From Planctomycetota bacterium (GTDB lineage Bacteria > Planctomycetota > Planctomycetia > Pirellulales > UBA1268): a DNA stretch of 7,524 bases. The stretch's first letter is position 1. Each line of letters begins with the position of its first letter. The position numbers were made by a program, and so were the translations under genes. The DNA is taken from assembly GCA_027622795.1 (NCBI GenBank), contig JAQBZA010000147.1, forward strand, positions 1-7,524. Direction: 5' to 3'. Under the pieces are notes generated by a model. It saw only the letters and a list, made by a program, of their open reading frames with translations. It had not been told where the DNA came from and searched no databases. Positions 1-6,400 of this stretch are shown piece by piece.

Positions 1-1
1 A

Positions 2-430
2 CGACTCGAGGTTTCGTACGAATACGGCCGCTTGACTCGCGAGACCCTTGGGTTTTCCGCGACAGGCCAGGGGGGCGCCATGTCGCTCGCCAAGGACGAC
101 TACCGCGGCGTCGACATGTACTCCACGAATCCGCGGAATCCGGGGATGCGAGTCGTGTTGCCCGGGGTGACCGGCACCGAGACGCAATACTTCGTGCGGG
201 TGCGGAGCCAGTCGGCCTACGATGTCGCGACTTCTCCTGCCGCCTATGAGACAACGCTTGCCAATCCCACCGGGGCGAGCAGCGGCCACTACGAACTACG
301 GATTCGGGAACGGCAGCAGGACGAGAAGCCGGGCTCGACGGTTCGCTACGCCGATCTCCGTTACCCGACCGTCGGCATCGATGTGATCGGGCTGCCGCGA
401 AACTCGCAGTTGGTCGGTGAGACAGGGGAA
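2..430 (+). other. Partial PPC-like beta-sandwich module and following connector
   Basis: This is the visible C-terminal part of a sandwich module inside the giant protein. The strand YFVRVRSQS (about 188-214) followed by SGHYELRIRERQ is the usual end of a bacterial pre-peptidase C-terminal (PPC)-like domain, which closes with 'YYVRV...GxYxLxV' strands. The next stretch, STVRYADLRYPTVGIDVIGLP, links to the next module; in my memory this connector type recurs in planctomycetal giants. The N-terminal half of the module lies outside the window. Confidence 0.6.
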
Positions 431-3400
431 ATGGCGGCGGCCAATGACGCGCTTGGCCAGGCCCAGCAGCTTGGCAACCTGCTTGCCACCGACCGCAACA
501 CGATCAGTGTGGCCGGCACCGCGACGAACGAATCGGACATTGACTGGTACACGTTTACCGTCGATTTCACTGACATCGACAATATCACTGGTGTGAACGA
601 TGCGGCGAAGACCTGGGCGACGATGTTTGACATCGATTATGCCGACGGCTTCAAGGGAGATCTCACGATCTCGGTCTTCGACGCGGCGGGCCGACTCATC
701 TATGTCGGTCGTGATTCAAACATCACCGACGATCAGCCGGGCGAGAATCAGGGCAACGACTTTGACGATCTTTCCCGTGGATCGATCGGTGTCCTCGATC
801 CCTACATTGGCAGCGTGCAGCTTCCTGCCGGTGCCCCCGGAGCGACCACGCGTTACTACGTGGCGATCTCCAGCAATGAACGGCTCCCCACCGTCATGAA
901 CGCCACGTTTCAGGCGAACGCTGCCAACCCGGCGATCCGCCTCGAGCCGGTTAGTTCCGTGCGTCGGATCGTTGAGGATCACATCGGCACGGTCGGCTAC
1001 CTGAGCAACGGCAACCAGGTTGATCCAGTCACTGGCCCGATCATCGACATCTCGAATCTCGGCGAGCACATTCAGCCGTTTACGCTTGCGGATGTCACGT
1101 TGTTTGTGTCTCAAGGGGGGGCGATCTACACCGCTGACGCCTTCTCTGGTGGTATCGAGACTCGCATCAGCCTCTATTCAGGCGGCACGATCGGCGATCT
1201 CGATATGCGGACAGACGGTCGCCTTTACCAGTATTTCCGGGCCACTGGCGACACCGCCAATCGGGGTATCATTCGTGAGATCGACCCGGGCTCTGGTTCG
1301 ATCGTGAGCACGCAGGGTGACGGTATCCGCAACGACGCGGTGCCGGCCGACGCGAATGCTCCCTGGACGATCACCGGTGGCAGCGTCGATGCTCTGGCGA
1401 TTTTGCGGACGGGAACAGCGACGTACAACGACGGTTATTTCTACTCCGTCCGTGATCCAGCTGACGGAAACGCCTCGATCCTCTACCAGGGCGACAGCAG
1501 CGCAGCCAATAGTGCCGCTGCCGTGCAAAACGTGTGGTATGGCCGTCGCGGAGAGATTGGTGCGAATCTTCCCGGTGGATCGGCCTCAATCGGGCACACG
1601 ACCGGGATGCAATTCCGCAGTGAAAGCGGCGCGCTCTATGGCGTGAGTGATCAAGGATTCTTCTATCAGATCGCCTCAGGCAGCGGAAACGTCAGCAACG
1701 TGGTCGACTTCCGATCACTCGGCATCACTGGGTTTCAGGGGCTCGCGAGTGGCCCGGTAAATCTCGAGGGGGGCAGATTTGCGGGAACATTTTTTGCGAT
1801 CACTGACACCGGTCGCCTGGTGTGCATCGATCCGGCCACGGGTTCGCTGCGGACGAATGTCTTCGATACCAACGGGGATGGTCGCGCTGACAGTCACATT
1901 TCCAATGTGATGCTGGGAGGCGCGACGGGCCTTGCCTTCTCGCCGCTCGATATCAACCTGTGGCATCAGACAAACCGGCGAAACGATCTGATCCTCGGCA
2001 CTCCCGACAATGCGCGGTCCTACTCGTTTAGCGATGACAACACTGCGATGTATTTCGGACTTGCGGCAAACGACGGCCAAGGTGCCAATTTTGGTGTTCT
2101 CAGCGCGAGTTGGCGGGATGATTTGCTCGCCAATCCCAGCATTGGTGTGAACTACAACCTCCCGGGTGGGGCTTACGGTAGCCTTACCACCAATGCCTTC
2201 AGTCTTGCCGGCTATGAATCGACTGATAAGCCGACGCTGTACTTCAGTTACTTTCTCGACACGCAAAACGCGAACAGTCTGAACGGCGATATGCTGGACA
2301 GCGCGAGAGTCTTCGCATCTGTCGACAATGGGCTGACGTGGCGGCTCGTGGCGAGCAACAACACGACTCCGACGAATGTGTCGTCGGAATCTCTCGGTGT
2401 GGAAGTGCCCCGAATCCAGTCGGTCTCCTCGGCAATCAGCGCCCATCCAAATCAGCGGGTTCAGGAACTCTTCGATTCGACGGGTGTGTGGCGACAGGCG
2501 CGGGTCGATCTGGGGGACTTTGCCGGTGAGTCAAATATCAAGCTGCGGTTTGACTTCAGCACGGCTGGTGAAATGGATGACGATGATCGCAGCACATCGG
2601 AGCCAGACTCAATTCAGGAAGTGGCCGTTGCTCCTGTGGCCGGCGCGCTCAACGACGTTACCCTCGACTCCACTTCCGGGCTTGAGGTGGGGATGTCAGT
2701 ACGGTGGGGGAACGATCAGGAAACCATGCTGCAGCGAACCGTGGCAGCGTCGGCCGCGGCTAGCGTGAACGTGCAGTTGACGTCGGTGAACGGCCTCGTC
2801 CCCGGTATGGCAGTGACATCGGGTGTTGGGGGTGCTATTGCCACAATTGAGGCAGTTGATGTCGCCACGACGACGATCACGCTCTCAAGGGCAGTCACAG
2901 TTGCAGCCAACGCGTCACTCTTTATTCAGCGAGTCGATCCGCGAACGACGATTCAGGCGATTGATGCCGCCACGAATACGATCACGCTCTCCAACGCCGT
3001 TGGGGTCGGCACGGGTAGCACCCTCAATTTCTTCCGGCCCGGTCTGGCAACCTTGAGGAACAATCTTCTCGACAACTCGAATGTGTTTGGGAATTTTGGT
3101 CGAGGCCAAGGGAATGAGATCGACGCGGTGCGCCGCGGTGCTGCAAACCAGTTCGAAGGCTTCTACATCGACGACATCATCGTCGGCTTTGCCGAGCGCG
3201 GCGAAATGGTAACCGGATCGGCTGCTGATCAGTCATTCTTCGACATCGGCACTCCGATCGCGACGCTCTACGACGCGCAAGTGCTGCAGGGCGAATATCA
3301 GCTGGAAATCCGTCGCGGCACCGAATTCGCGGAAATCGTCACGGCGACGACCCCATCGAGTTCGGCTGTCTCGATCTATCAGACGTTTGATACCAATGAC

Positions 3401-6400
3401 CGGCTCGTGCGGGCTCCGGCGGGTGCGGAAATCGTGCTCGAGCGGGATGCGCTGACGGCGATCGGCGGTGCTATCGGGTCCTTCGGGAACGGGCAGGCAA
3501 ACCCGCTCGACCTCGATGGGGATGGAGTGCCCGATGCCATCGTGCTCCAAGGGAACGGGAACGCAGCCAATCCTGGGGACGGCGTCGCCCTCACATGGTC
3601 GATTGATCTCGCTAGACAGCCTTCGGCCTTCTTCGAGATCGAGTATGCCACGGGCCCGAATGAGGCTCTTCGTCCACTGCCGGAAAGCTTCCTTACGGAT
3701 GCGGATCACGAAATTCCCAAGGGCGATGGCGTCGCAGTCAGCGTTGACGGGGGAGTCAGCTGGACAACAGTCGCCCAGTTGGGCGTCACGAATGACCAGT
3801 GGCGAACGGCCCGCATTGACCTCGTTGCCTCGCTGGCGCGAGTGCTTGGCAATCTTCCCGTAGGTCAGAGCCGTTTGACCAGCCAGACGGTGATCGGCGT
3901 GTTCAAGTCGGGCTTCCGGCAACTTCCGGCCGGGGGTATCGCAATCCGCAACGCCATCATTACGGCCGCTCCGCGGACGCAAAATGTCGGCCTGGTCGGT
4001 GACTCAAACCTTCCCCGGCAGCAGGGGCGGTTTCTCATCGAAAACAACTTCATCGCGGAAGCCTCGCTCTATGGCGTGCGGATCGACGCGGCCCGTGACA
4101 ACGGCATCGTGTCGCTTCAGCCGGGAGTGGCCCGCAACCTGCCCACGCTCAATTATGGGCGGCTCGCCCCCGGAGTCGTGGTCACCAACAACGTCATCGC
4201 CGGGAGCGGCACCGCGGGAATCCTCTTCAGTGGTGATTCCAACTCGGGTGGCAGCGCCGCGCCGTTGGCCACGGTGTCGTATGGCCGCATCGTGAACAAC
4301 ACCATCTACGGCGATGTGGATGCTCAAAACGCACCGCAGGGCGTGGGGGTGAGCGTCGAGCAGAGTGCCGCCCCAACGCTGCTCAACAACCTGTTTGCTA
4401 ACCTAGCCTCGGGAATCCTGGTCGACGGCTCATCGATCGCCGACGGACTCGGAAATAGCCGCACCGTGGTCGGCTACTCGGGGTTCTACAACGTGACGAC
4501 GGAGGTTTCGGCGGCTGTCACGGCGAACAACTCGATCACGCTGCCCACGGATCCGTTTGTTGCCGCCACTCGCAGCAATTTTTATCTCGCGCCTCAGTCA
4601 CGGGCGATCGACAGTGCAATCGATGTGCTGCAGGATCGCAACGAATTTGTGGTGGTGAACAACCAGATCGGCATCCCTGAGTCACCGATCCTCGCCCCGG
4701 CTCGGGACATCTACGGGCAGTTGCGATCTGACGATCCAAGCGTGGCGTGGACGGGCAGCGGACTCGGATTCAATGTCTTCAAGGATCGAGGCGCGATTGA
4801 CCGCGTCGACTTCACGCAGCCCACGATCCAGATCGCTGTGCCGCTGGACAACTCCAGCGATGATCAGGAGTCGGCCCGCAACATCGTGAAGCTGATTTCA
4901 CAGGCCGCTCGTGGCCAACTTCAGTTTGTCCTGCAGTTGGATGACGTCGGTGCCGGAATCGACAAGACGACTGTTGCGACAGAAGCCTTCGAGATCTGGT
5001 ACAGCAGCTATCCGGGGGCACCGGCTCAGCAACTCGACGACGGGGCCGACTACTTCTTCCGCTACCTCGAGACGCGAAACCAGGTGGTGTTTGACTCGGC
5101 GGTTGTGTTCCCGCTGGGAACGTACGAATTCCGGGTGACATCCCAAGGCAGCGATGCCAGTCAGTCGCCGCTGCTCATCGATTTGGCCGGCAACACCGTG
5201 CTGCCAAATGCTGCCGGAGGCGTGATTTCGTTCACGGTGTCGTTAGTCGATGTGCCGGCTGTGCCGAGCTTCATCCGGGCTGACGCAGATGAGGGCCAGG
5301 TGAGCCTCGAGTGGACCGCCTTCGCAAACGGCGCAGCGATCACCGCGTATGAGCTGCAGCAAAGCTGGAATGGTGGTCCTTGGAGCGTAAACCTGCTCAC
5401 AAATCCGCTCGACACGGTGAGTGTGCGAACCGGATTAATTGACGGGGATTCCTATCGCTTCCGTGTGCGGGCAACAAACGAGCGGGGCACCGGGGCATGG
5501 GCCGAAGTTGGCCCGCTGACACCGCTCAAGGTGCCTACGGTGGCCTTGCGGGAGGATACGGGGGTCGCTTGGGATGCTAGCACTCTCAGCGACCACGTGA
5601 CCAGAAATACTCTGGTCGATGTGAGCGAACTTTTGCCGGGAGCGACCTGGGAATACTCCGTCGACGCGGGAGGCACGTGGGACGCGGGTATCGCAACATC
5701 GTTCTCCCTCTCGGAAGGAACATATGCTGCCGGCCTGATCCGGGTGCGTCAGACACTCAATGGCGCCACCAGTTCGGTTGGACAGAACTCTGTGGTGTGG
5801 ACAATCGACCAGACGGCGCCGGCAGCGCTGTCTGGATTTATGGTCTACGACAACGTTGGCCTGATCAAAAAGTATTTGCGAAGCGGCGAGACCACTGATG
5901 ATGCAACGCCCTTTATCAGCGGAACATCCGAGGCATCAGGTTTTGTAAACGTTGGTTGGAATGTGTTCCCCTTCACGGCGACGGCACCGGTGGCGCTGGA
6001 TGGCACGTGGTCGCTGCAGATGCCAGAGCTGCCTGATGGGGCGCGCTCTTTGGCCTTCAAGGCGATGGACCGGGCCGGAAACGAGAGCGAACCAGTGTCG
6101 TTTGACCTGTTGATCGCGTCTGTCTTGCCATCGGTGACCATCGATGAAGTCCGTGATGACCAGCGACCAGTTGAGGGAGCGATTCAGCCCGGGGGATCGA
6201 CCAACGACCTCACGCCTGTTTTGACCGGTACTGCGGCTCCCAATTCGATCGTCCGGGTAGTCGCCCAATATCAAAACCAAACCCAGGCACTGGGGTCGGT
6301 TGTGGCCACTCCTCTTGGAAACTGGACGCTCACCGCCCCGGCGTTGAATATTGCCTCCGGCACGGTGCCGGTCGCGTTTGAGGCGACGGTGACTGACAGC

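Noticed and set aside
32..34. TTG as the translation start of the giant protein
   Set aside because: The same frame is open through base 2 with sense codons that continue the beta-strand pattern, and 32 falls inside a partial sandwich module. The start is outside the window.
1865..1891. Dockerin domain
   Set aside because: Only one calcium-like loop is present, with no paired loop and no following helix. The same applies to the motif at 3509-3535.
1715..2446. 243-codon open frame on the minus strand
   Set aside because: It lies wholly opposite well-supported domains of the giant protein. Its translation is rich in Arg/His with no recognisable domain, as expected from the complement of GC-rich codons.
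2615..3040. Intron- or intein-like insertion in the jelly-roll
   Set aside because: The inserted stretch is in frame and made of known surface-protein-type repeats, with no intein splice-block residues and only non-cysteine junctions.
3233..3982. 249-codon open frame on the minus strand
   Set aside because: It is antisense to the second Asp-box sandwich. The composition is Arg/Asp/Pro-rich and unstructured, with no family motif or plausible start context.
5936..6280. Minus-strand open frames opposite the Ig-like repeats
   Set aside because: They are low-complexity Arg-rich translations arising from the complement of repeat-encoding codons, with no motif to support them.
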